33,174 bases of DNA from Apostichopus californicus (taxonomy: Eukaryota > Echinodermata > Holothuroidea > Aspidochirotida > Stichopodidae), in the NCBI GenBank assembly GCA_020650975.1, contig JAIPMN010000595.1, forward strand, positions 38,526-71,699, given 5' to 3'. Position numbers and translations under genes: made by a program. Under the pieces are notes generated by a model, which saw only the letters and a list, made by a program, of their open reading frames with translations, had not been told where the DNA came from and made no database searches. Below, piece by piece: positions 20,486 to 29,343 of this stretch. Within the stretch, counting starts at the first letter, position 1. Each line of letters begins with the position of its first letter.

Positions 20486-20555
20486 ATGGCTACACAGGAG
20501 ATTCCAGTTGAAAAATGTTCATTGCACGTCCCTGACCTCGATGAGCTGTGCAGAG
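20486..20555 (+). CDS. C11orf54: C11orf54-like exon 1 (residues 1-23)
   Basis: ATG to donor AGAG|GTAGG, encoding MATQEIPVEKC and HVPDLDELCR. Codon 24 is split after its first base. Confidence 0.85.
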
Positions 20556-23500
20556 GTAGGCCTAACGCTATGCCGTCGGGTTAGGCCTAGGCTTAGGCTA
20601 ACTGTTATTAGTATTACCTGCGAATGTTAGCATAATATAAATTGGTAAAATGTTTAAGATGTACTCTGATGGAGGTTAAGATGTTTTAAATAAACCCAGA
20701 GTTTGAGTAACACTAAAGCCTAGCCAACAGGTTAGGGTTCAATGAGACACTATACTACTCACTAGCCTAAAGTTGTTCTAGGCCCTAAGTTCAACTTAAA
20801 GCCTCAGTATGTGTTTGCCAAACTTAAACCTCGACCTTTCTATGCAATTTTCATATCAATATTTCTTATTTTTATTGAGTTATCTGTCGTTAAAAAAGTT
20901 GAGCTGAATAAAATTCGCCAGATTTATTAATAAGTCTGTAGATTCTACAAACTTTAATCAGAATTTGCAAGCCCTGCCCAACAGATCATGCGCCAATCAA
21001 ATCTTTCTTTTTTGTTTACAACCGTTAGGCCTAGGCTTACTTTTACATTCATGGCTAGCCTGTCTTTGGTCCCTGCTCTTGTATCTTTCTCTCGGTCTTA
21101 CCGATGTAGCTAGTGAAATTGTATTTTCCTTCCATTGCAATGAATAAACAGGTGTTTTCAGATGTTTTCTCTGTGGAATTGTTAAAAGTGGATGATACGA
21201 GTATAGGACTGCATTAAAATCTTTATCCGGCTGACATGGACGTTCACAGTGATTTTACGATAATTCGTTCGCGCCATTAAGGCAACAGAAAATAAATTTC
21301 TTTCTTTCGATTGCAACAGCATTTCTCCATTAAACCCACCAGGTCAGAGTGTACTTAGAAAAAGAAACTACTGCGGAAGTTTGTTTTCCGAAATTCATCA
21401 GCAAACACGTATTGAGACTTTAACTGAGGAGAATGGCTTTGAGGGTGGTTGTGAAAGTGTATAGTAACTGATTGTTTAAGTTTGTACACTGATATCATTA
21501 TCTGACTTTCAAGCTATCTGGGGGCAATACTGAAAACCTTTTAAGGCTTTAAGCTTAAGAAGTGATAATTCCTTTAGAAATATAAGTTAGGCAAGATATA
21601 TACTATAGACTTACCAAGCATCCCAACAGGATCTAATTATGCATTCTCAACTTTGTGCTATGATAATATAGACATAATGAAAGGTCTAATGTCTAGATAT
21701 TCTCAGCTCCTCAACGCAACCTCCAAGTCCAAGTTGTGATCTTAGTATACAGTCAACAAGAAATATTCTGAATGTTATGCTTCGAAACAGGTAACACCTA
21801 CTGTAGGCCAATGACCTTCATTTGCTGATGTGCATGTTTGCACTTGCAGTGCGTGGTAACAAATGTCTGTCAAATAAGTTGGCCAACTACGAACACATGT
21901 AACCACTGCATACATTCAAGGTTAAATTGTAATAAACTGTTACTGGGCAATGCTCTTTATTCATATTTTTGGTTTAATCTTTACATTTTAGTGTTACAGA
22001 AAGGCCTTTCAAACAATTTCAAGAATGTTTCAGTGAAAACTGTACAATGTCCAGATTTGACTCAAAAGCCATTCACTCTAGCAGCAAAAGGTTTGTAGTC
22101 ACTTTTTCTTTCTTTTTTCTTACCTTAATTCTTAATGGAGTAAAAAAAGCCATCAATCATCCTTACCTTGTATGAAACACACCTTTATGATGAACAGTTC
22201 CTCCAAACAATTTAGAAATACCTGGCTTTGTTTGAGAGATATCCTAGTTCGAAGTCATTCCAGGGATTTGTCATCTTGTAAATCTGTGTCGTCATAGTGC
22301 CACTAGGATTTGAAACCATTTATTTTCTCTTTGTTTTTTCATATGCTACTCTCAATGTAGAATGTTAACAGTGTTGACACTGAATACAAGTGGTGGTTAG
22401 TTCACAATTGAGAGCTTTAGATACTTTTGATTCAGCATATTATGCAAAATCCATCTCCATTACAAAAATTTAGCATTATAATAAATTAAGAAAAAGGACT
22501 TTTAGGAGAAAAATTTGAAGCACATTGTACCTTGATGATGTCATATTTAGACTTGCACAAGTCTACAGCTATTTGTGTGAAGGAACATTAAGCTTGTGAT
22601 ATACAGTATCACCCAAATGGAATCAGATATTTCTTGGCTGTGTGTTTTGAAGTTTAGGGTTATCTCTACACTCTATCGCATTTAATAGTGATGATGGTTG
22701 GGATTGTGTTCATGGTGAAGACTATGAATGACATCATTATGAGTGTTGCATCTCATTAAGGAAGTTTGAATCACAGTCAGCAAACTCATTCTGGCTACTT
22801 TACAGTTATATATCTGGTGTACTGCTGTAGGCTGAATTCATATGGATGCATTTCTGGCATTGTCAGAAATTTTGAAGTTAGTGGGGGGAGCATTGCAAAT
22901 GAGAGTAACATTAAAAAGGACACAGTATGTGGGCCATTGTGAGCAGGGAGTGCAAAGCCATGTTGGCGTGGGTTTTTGGCGGGGGGGGGGGGACTCCAGA
23001 TTCCAGACATAGCAGCTTCAAATCAGCAGAAGTTTGGAGATATATGTTTTAACAAATTATAGTTAGTAAAAGTAAACAAGTTGTGAATCTTCCTACCTCT
23101 GGTGTTTGTTTTTTTGACATGGCAATTTCATGAGGGGGGCACCAGGGGAAAGCATGCACCCCTCCCAAGGCGACATCACTGGGATGGAAATACATAGTTA
23201 ATCTTGATGGCAACATGCCTGGTCCATTCTCTCTGGTGGATAAATTGATCAACCATAATAGCAAATAATACAGTAGTAGCTTAGTATGGTATTCATCTAT
23301 AGAACCGATGATTCATGCTACTGAAGCTGCTGTTAATTGATTGCATGTTATGGTTTCAATAGTCATTCACTCATACTGGCTGGTCCATTTCAATCCATGA
23401 ATAAACTTGATGTCACCTTTCTCTTTTGCCTTCCATTTTTAGGAATCTCTGGCAGTCCTCGACTAGCTGATGTTGGGGGAGTTCCATACCTGGTTCCTTT

Positions 23501-26500
23501 AGCTCAAAGAGACAAGGTAATAATTCAAATTCCAACAATTCATCAATACTACTACTACTGCTTCATATGCCTTGCATCTGTTTCATGCCTAGTACCTTAA
23601 GTTTATCATTGAACTGTGACCTAATGATAATCCAATTATAATACTGATAATAAAATAAGGTGTTTGTGTTTACTCTTTTGGTATACAAGGTCCCCATGAG
23701 AAACTCAGTCATTTTAATATATCACAAGATATTTTGCAGATATTCCAATTTTCTTATAATGATTCTGTTGCTGTATCACAAAAAATCTGGTGCATGAATA
23801 ACTTATGTGTACGACTGTGGCCTTTGTGAATAGGGTTTATAATCTCAACAATAATCAAGTTATTTGTCAAGAAAAATATCATGGGATTCATCATCTCAGG
23901 TTCTTTAGAACGAAATATATATTAAAACTTGCTGTCTTTTATATATGATATCGGATATCACTCAGTTTTCCATAGAACTAGTTTCAACAATATGGATATC
24001 ATTCAGTCTTTGTGGTTCAATTAAGAGGGCAAATATTTTGAAAGTCTAGAACAGTGGAGATCCTTCCATTCCTCCCCCGCCCCCATGGGATTGGGACCCT
24101 GGTCTCCCAAATGTTTCCAAAGTATGTATCCCCTAACCTACTGTTCTATGAACCCTAGATGTTATGTCCACGTGATTGTAATTATGTTTTGAAATTTTAT
24201 GTTCAAATTATGTATTCAATTCATATAGTTATGTATTCAACATTTATCTTCTCTATATGGTCTGTTTTCTATGATAGGTTTATAACTTCGACACAGTGGC
24301 TAGCTTAGTGGATTTGCCCGGAGCATTTATCATTGGTGCTGGAGCCGGAAGGCTTTGCACAATAAACTGTGAGGTAAAAATTTAAATAAAATTTGATTAT
24401 ATTTTTAATTTCTTTTATTAATCATTTTATCTAAACAAACTTAATTACACAAAATGGTCCTGTTGAACTAGTGATCGTTTGTTATTGTTGACTGTACATA
24501 ATGGTATTAAACTTGTGTAAAAGATTTCTTCAAACATATCCCCAATCTGCTAGCCTAGGGGTAGCTCGCGTCATATTAAGACTGTATCTAATGTTGAAAC
24601 GACTGTCCATATGATTACAAATGGGCTAGATATGACTTTTATAATCTTGATATGAATTTATCAAGTTGGAAAAATTGTGCTAAAGATAACACTGCAAGCA
24701 TTCTGTTTTAATTCAAAGGATATGTATACATCTTCCAGTTTTTGGTTGAGATTTTGGCAGAAAAGGAATTCAAGGTTTCATGTTACTGATCCTTTGTGTT
24801 ATCCTGGGGAGGGGGGGGGGGATAAATTGGATCAGTTAATGAGAAAACATGACTAGACAATGGTTGATAGGTGATTGCAATGTGACTCTTGCCCCTCCTC
24901 CTTGAATCCACCAAGTGCTGCTAAAAACAAACTTTGTATTTTTCAGTTAATGAAATATATAAAGAAGAAAAGTTGCTAAAGTATACTTTGCTTCATTAAA
25001 AAAATTCATATTTGGATACAACTTGAATAAGTCTTGATTACTTGGCACCAATAATCTGCCGTTTCAGTACTCTGTAAGCGTACTCTATCAACTGATTTGT
25101 TTGTGTTCTTGGATGTTTCTTGCAGTTGATGCCAAATATTGTAACTACAAGCGACTGCACCCACGGGGATAACAAGTCCCGTGCAGCTATGATATGTCCA
25201 GACGATGGGATACTGATGATAAAGCAGTACGATCTTAACGAATTCTACATACTCGGTAACCTATTAGCGTGTGAGGGAAAGCAAGGCCCGGTAAGTCAAG
25301 CAGATGGAATAGAAGAGCTTTAAGAGGAAGCTAAGATGGGGAGTGGGTGGTGTATTTTATAGGCACTGATCACCCAATCCTTGACCGAGAGGTGTTCATC
25401 TACCATCTGAATGCCCGATCTGTTCTGAATCTCCGGATGCTGAACAGTTTAGGTCACATATAGTGCACACCTCCCAACGCACCGCTTAGGTGTGCTTCTG
25501 GGGTGAGGGGGCTACCGTCCCCCACTTGCTAGTAGTTCCTAAGCTGCTGTGAACCACTGATTGGCCCATGTGATTTCTCTTTATAGTGCCTCACAGCCTA
25601 TATTAGCTCTTGACTTATGTCAATCTTCATGGGCTATTGTTCACTCTAGCTTTTATAAAAAAATAATAATAATTATAAAAAAAAGTAGCTCAGAGACCTC
25701 TCAAACAAAATATTACTTAGAGTAAACAAAATATCAAAGACATTTGTCATTTGTCTTTGTATTCACTTTCTATCATTTAGAAAGAGCTTACTGTCGTAGC
25801 TAACATCTACGATTTAAACTACCGAAATGGTGAAAGTTTTCACTTTATTATTCAAGATATACATCACAAGTGTAAGAACTGAAAAGAAAAAAGTAAACTT
25901 ACTCTCAAGTGTCTTTTGCAAGAATTGCATCAAGACTCTTTTACAGAAATCAAACTTTGTGTTTCAGAAAGAAATAATTGATAATTGTTTGTTCTGAAAA
26001 TATTTGTGCTAAGCTGACTTATGCCTAAGAAGTTATGGAAACCCTTTTGGCAGTTTATTTTAATCGATGTTGATGTTTTTGCCAGTTCTTGATTTATGGA
26101 AGTTTAACAACAATCTTGCACAAAAAGAAAGGAACAAAATAACAAGAAATATTATTTATTATATTGATGAAATCTTTGAAGTGAGGAAAACAACCCTCAC
26201 TCATGGTTACTAGTAGACAACCATGGACAATTATATCCAAGAAAGAGAGTTTTTAGATGACCAAATTGAGATGCCAAAAGTAGTCATTTCATAATAAATG
26301 TCTACTTGGTTTGTTTTTGATGCATTCACCTCTAATATCATTTAATTCATCAAACAGGTTATAGAAGTGAAAGTATCAAAACGATCCGGAAAGGAAAACT
26401 TTGTAACGAATATGCGAGAAACTCTCAAGGCACATTACGGAGACAAACCGGTCGGCCTAGGAGGAACATTCCTAATAGAAAGTGGCAAAGCCAAGCTTCA

Positions 26501-29343
26501 TGTCATGGTAAGTCTTAGATTCCTTCGTCACCACTAGTCTGTGCTCTGAAGCAGTTTGAGAAGGTTAAAGGCATTGAAGACTCGCCCCAAACGGCGTGCC
26601 GCGCTCTGAAAAAGTTAACTTTCCGTTGCTTGCTAATGACGTTTTCTTCTTGTCGCTACAAAATGCAGACAGTAATGAAACATGATACCTTGTTATCTCT
26701 TATCTAGACCTGAGATGTCCACGCTGCTTTGTACACTGTGTTGTGGGTATTGACCGTAGCTGTATGTATTGACTGTACACTAGTGTCTTATTACCGACGG
26801 TAGCAAGCTGTGTGTGTAATTTCTGGGATCGATGGTGGTGTCTAACACTTCTGTTACACCTCATTCGAAACTAAGTCAGATTACCGGCATGAGACGTTTC
26901 TTTGTGCGCAAGTCTTCACACCCTTTAAGAAATAAATTGCCTTGGTCTGCCTTTTATTGATGAATAAAACTTGGCAGCAAGCTATAAAAGATGGAGGGAG
27001 GGGGTGGGGTAAGTTAGGTACACAAATTCTGTGACAAAAATTGGAACGAAAGTTGAAGCAATTATTTTGCCTTTTTCTTCACTGACAAACAGCAAAATGA
27101 TACCTATTGTCCTTTTAGTGTGGAACATGTTACAAATATTATGTACTTAAATTTGAAGAAAATGCTTGTGTAATGTTATAGGTACAAATTTAGAGAATAA
27201 TGCACTACAGCAACTTACTTATGCACTGGCAGTAGGTAAATGAGTAGTTTGAATCCTCTGCAACAATATAACAATACATTGTCAGTAACTGGTATCGCAA
27301 AGCTTAAACTCTGACATATGGTTGACAATGTTGTTTATTGTGCATTGCTAGACACAATTCAGCAGGTGTGTTCTGCTGCTATAGTTGGCCTAGTTGACTA
27401 TGTTATGTTGCATCATGGTTAACAATGACAGTGCTTTCTGCACCAGTAGTTTTCAGATCTCACATATTTGTAAGATTAGACGACTATACTAAATATATGG
27501 ACCAACTGTTGTAACTCTAACAGTGCACCTTGGACTTCTTATTTAGTGTGTAAATCTCCCTTATTGAGTGCAAAAACCCTACAGAAATAAAGATGGAGAT
27601 AAAAGATCATTTGAGGTCAACAATAGGTCAAAGTTTGAAAACCATCTAAATGCTTGGATGAACTTCATACTTGGTATCTAGATCCATCTTAGTGATTTAT
27701 GCTGGAAACTATTTCAGCAGTTTAACTCAAAATATAAAGCTTAAATTAATTTCATTCTTGCTATTTAGATCCACAAGTAGTGGGCATAAAAATGACTTTG
27801 TTCTTCTGTGGAAGTCAGAGCTCATTGGAGGTCAATGAAAGTCAAAGTCTGAAAACCTTGTTAGCACACTAACTCTTTCAACATTTAAAAATTTGGTACA
27901 CATTGTCACTGTCGAATATTTTTCATAACAAATATGGGAAGGAATTCCCAAATTTAACTACAGGTCTGCCTCTGTCTCTCTCACTGTGAGCTTTCTCTAT
28001 CGTTTAAATTACTACTCTTGATGTTCACGTTTGTTCATTGCAGCCGGATTATTCGCAAGCACCTCTGAATTCAGATGCAGATGTCGACAGTTGGTTAAAA
28101 TTTCGGGAAGCAGACGCTCCTTTGGTTTGTCTTAGTGTGCTAATTAGTCATGACCCGGTAAGAAATTCATCAGAGAAAAAAAATCTTATTTATTAATTTA
28201 TATATTTAAAGTTACTTATTAATAGGCTACAGTAACTGTAGAAAACAGCTATAGAATGGAAATAGTTACTTCTGGTACAAAAAAAAATGATAATAATATG
28301 AATACAAATAATGAAATAACTGATAATTTTACTTATAGGTAAATCAACTACTGAATTTAATTCAGGTGATTTAAAAACAATAGAGTATTTAAGCCAGTTG
28401 CTGGTTGTGAAGCATAAATTTGTATCGCTCCTTGAAACAATATGCTGCTGTAGTAAACATATATGTTATAACTACAGTAACTGCAAACAGTTTATAGTTA
28501 AAAGTGACTGTAAAACTTATCAAAGTAGGGTACAGTAATCATGGTTATAAACAGTGAAAAAACTTACTGTGCATTGAGCCAACAGAGTGTTAGTACTGAT
28601 ACATCTACTGAAGGATGTTACAAACTCACTCTCTGTGTGTGTAATGACAATAGAGTGACCATTAGGGGCCAACTGAGGTCAACAGAGGTCAAAGTCTGAA
28701 ATGTTTGAAAACACTGTACTCCAAAAGTAACACCTGAAGAAATTCATGTTGAATTCCAAGACCTACAGTTGTGAGTAACAGAACCTATGTGGAGGACAAA
28801 GGTCATTTGAGGTCACTGAATGTCAAAGTTTTGAACCCTCGTAAACGTGACTTACTGCAAATGCAAAGCTGGGATCTACTCCATACATGGTGTTCAGATT
28901 AACCTTAGTGAAGAAGGCATTCCGAGTAAACACTGAATCTATATAAGATAAGATAAGATAAAATAAACTTTATTAAACCCCACAAAAGGTAACTGAATGC
29001 TCGCATAAAAACAGTATGATACAAATACAAATATACTATAAAGTTACAAAAGGGCAAGAACAAATAAAAAAAGCAGGTCATATATAAAACATTGCGCAGT
29101 GGCAAATTAGCGTTTAAAATTTAAATTATGAAGAGCCAACTGTGTGTGTTAGATTTAAAACTTATTTTGATATTTTGTGTACATTTACAGGGTCTCAGCT
29201 TACGAGTGGAACACACGCATTGTTTCAGACAGTTCAACGAAGGTGGTCACTACCATTACGACACCACACCCGACGAAGTTAGTTACCATGGTTACTTTGT
29301 ACCAGCGGAATACATCTACAGATTAGACAGACCTCCGACTTAA
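20486..29343 (+). CDS. C11orf54: C11orf54/PTD012-family zinc ester hydrolase (DUF1907), eight exons
   Basis: Joining 20486-20555, 21992-22090, 23443-23516, 24278-24373, 25126-25290, 26358-26507, 28044-28157 and 29191-29343 gives 921 nt, 306 residues plus stop; the human protein is 315. Every intron is GT-AG and the phases fit (1,1,0,0,0,0,0). Family landmarks: HVPDLDEL at 14-21; CPDLTQKPFTL; ADVGGVPYLVPL; LPGAFIIGAGAG; VIEVKVSKRSGKENFVTNMR; LGGTFLI; APLVCLSVLISHDPGLSLRVEHTHCF; GGHYHYDTTPDEVSYHGYF. His264, His266 and His278 occupy the zinc-ligand positions known from the human PTD012 structure, in EHTH and HYHYDTTPD. The human protein hydrolyses p-nitrophenyl esters in vitro and is nuclear/cytoplasmic; its physiological substrate is not firmly known. 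ATG 20486 gives an N-terminus collinear with the human one. It appears intact and single-copy. Candidate AATAAA at 30504. Confidence 0.94.
20556..21991. other. Intron 1 of the C11orf54-like gene
   Basis: Contains several TAGGCCTA/AGGCTTAGG motifs near 20558-20600 and 21026. No coding element seen. Confidence 0.6.
21992..22090 (+). CDS. C11orf54: C11orf54-like exon 2 (residues 24-56)
   Basis: Acceptor TACATTTTAG, donor AAAG|GTTTGT. Encodes VLQKGLSNNFKNV and CPDLTQKPFTLAAK. The split phase-1 codons at both ends give V24 and G57. Confidence 0.9.
22091..23442. other. Intron 2 with repeat copy and G-runs
   Basis: Holds the second copy of the dispersed repeat (22510-22725), a 13-base G-run near 22981, and a hAT-like end reading CAGTGATGTCGCCTTGG on the minus strand, finishing at 23181. 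The opposite end of that element was not found. Confidence 0.5.
22510..22725 (+). repeat. Dispersed repeat, copy 2 of 2
   Basis: Collinear with 15925-16125 (TTTGAAGCA, GATGTCATATTTAGACTT, GTGTGAAGGAA, GATGGTTGGGATTG). Same orientation as the first copy. Confidence 0.6.
23443..23516 (+). CDS. C11orf54: C11orf54-like exon 3 (residues 57-81)
   Basis: Acceptor CCATTTTTAG, donor ACAAG|GTAATA. Encodes GISGSPRLADVGGVPYLVPL, with the DVGGVPYL family motif. Confidence 0.92.
23517..24277. other. Intron 3
   Basis: AT-rich. A small inverted pair (CTAGAACAGTGG at about 24045, CCTACTGTTCTATG at about 24138) brackets C-rich sequence, perhaps a degraded short DNA transposon. Confidence 0.4.
24278..24373 (+). 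CDS. C11orf54: C11orf54-like exon 4 (residues 82-113)
   Basis: Acceptor TCTATGATAG, donor TGTGAG|GTAAAA. Encodes VYNFDTVASLVDLPGAFIIG followed by AGAG, a conserved glycine-rich turn. In phase, 32 codons. Confidence 0.92.
24374..25125. other. Intron 4
   Basis: AT-rich with a G-run near 24806-24820. No other structure recognised. Confidence 0.5.
25126..25290 (+). CDS. C11orf54: C11orf54-like exon 5 (residues 114-168)
   Basis: Acceptor TTTCTTGCAG, donor GGCCCG|GTAAGT. This is the most variable part of the family. It ends in the conserved GNLLACEGKQGP, matching human ANLFASEGQPG. Confidence 0.9.
25291..26357. other. Intron 5, possible retroposon fragment
   Basis: About 25350-25690 is less AT-rich than its surroundings and ends in an AATAATAATAATTATAAAA tail, as seen at the 3' end of non-LTR elements or SINEs. 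No internal coding or promoter box was identified. Confidence 0.35.
26358..26507 (+). CDS. C11orf54: C11orf54-like exon 6 (residues 169-218)
   Basis: Acceptor CATCAAACAG, donor GTCATG|GTAAGT. Encodes the VIEVKVSKRSGKENFVTNMR core and KPVGLGGTFLIESGKAKLHV. Confidence 0.93.
26565..26928 (-). mobile_element. 360-bp MITE, copy 2, inverted, in intron 6
   Basis: Bounded by TTAA at both ends. The left edge is TTAAAGGCATTGAAGACTC and the right edge, read on the minus strand, is TTAAAGGGTGTGAAGACTTG: an imperfect inverted repeat of about 20 bp. Full-length reverse-complement match to 18679-19034. TTAA borders may be the target duplication (piggyBac-like) or part of the TIR next to a TA. No transposase. 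Confidence 0.8.
27604..27650 (+). repeat. AGGTCA triple half-site repeat, copy 1
   Basis: AGATCA-TTTG-AGGTCA-ACAAT-AGGTCA followed by AAGTTTGAAAACC. The last two half-sites (27614-27619, 27625-27630) form a perfect direct repeat with spacer 5 (DR5). Confidence 0.6.
27819..27860 (+). repeat. AGGTCA triple half-site repeat, copy 2
   Basis: AGCTCA-TTGG-AGGTCA-ATGA-AAGTCA followed by AAGTCTGAAAACC. Spacers of four; one exact half-site (27829-27834). Confidence 0.55.
28044..28157 (+). CDS. C11orf54: C11orf54-like exon 7 (residues 219-256)
   Basis: Acceptor GTTCATTGCAG, donor GACCCG|GTAAGA. Encodes PDYSQAPLNSDADVDSWLKF and APLVCLSVLISHDP. It is embedded between copies of the AGGTCA-bearing repeat. 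Confidence 0.93.
28666..28705 (+). repeat. AGGTCA triple half-site repeat, copy 3
   Basis: GGGCCA-ACTG-AGGTCA-ACAG-AGGTCA followed by AAGTCTGAAATG. Perfect DR4 at 28676-28691. Confidence 0.6.
28800..28835 (+). repeat. AGGTCA triple half-site repeat, copy 4
   Basis: AGGTCA-TTTG-AGGTCA-CTGA-ATGTCA followed by AAGTTTTGAACCC. Perfect DR4 at 28800-28815, with a third degenerate half-site at the same 10-bp step. Confidence 0.6.
28943..29100 (-). mobile_element. Probable LINE 3' end with (GATAA)n tail, minus strand
   Basis: ATAAGATAAGATAAGATAAA, then ATAAACTTTATTAAACCCC. On the minus strand this reads GGGGTTTAATAAAGTTTAT followed by (CTTAT)n, the arrangement at the 3' end of many CR1-like and related non-LTR retrotransposons. 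No coding part is retained. It lies 90-250 bp before the last exon. Confidence 0.55.
29191..29343 (+). CDS. C11orf54: C11orf54-like exon 8 (residues 257-306, zinc site)
   Basis: Acceptor ACATTTACAG. Carries all three zinc-ligand histidines (EHTH and GGHYHYDTTPD) and the C-terminal YFVPAEYIYRLDRPPT before TAA. The protein ends several residues earlier than the human one. Confidence 0.94.
   Translation, partial: GLSLRVEHTHCFRQFNEGGHYHYDTTPDEVSYHGYFVPAEYIYRLDRPPT

Larger units (their letters stand above)
26508..28043. other. Intron 6 with MITE and AGGTCA repeats
   Basis: Contains the inverted 360-bp MITE (26565-26928) and two copies of a repeat with spaced AGGTCA half-sites (27604-27650, 27819-27860). 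Confidence 0.6.
28158..29190. other. Intron 7 with AGGTCA repeats and LINE tail
   Basis: Contains repeat copies 3 and 4 (28666-28705, 28800-28835) and a (GATAA)n tract just upstream of exon 8. Confidence 0.6.

Noticed and set aside
20242..20511. Hydrophobic frame ahead of exon 1 (VVILTLAVGIITCVYFL)
   Set aside because: Looks like a signal anchor but has no ATG, runs out of frame through exon 1 of the hydrolase and ends at a stop inside it. Kept only as a note.
24046..24152. Short inverted pair TAGAACAGT(G/A)G as a mini-transposon
   Set aside because: Only about 11 bp of inversion and no matching flanking duplication.
28905..29105. Minus-strand 66-codon frame
   Set aside because: Hydrophobic translation arises from AT-rich LINE-tail sequence; no conserved motif.
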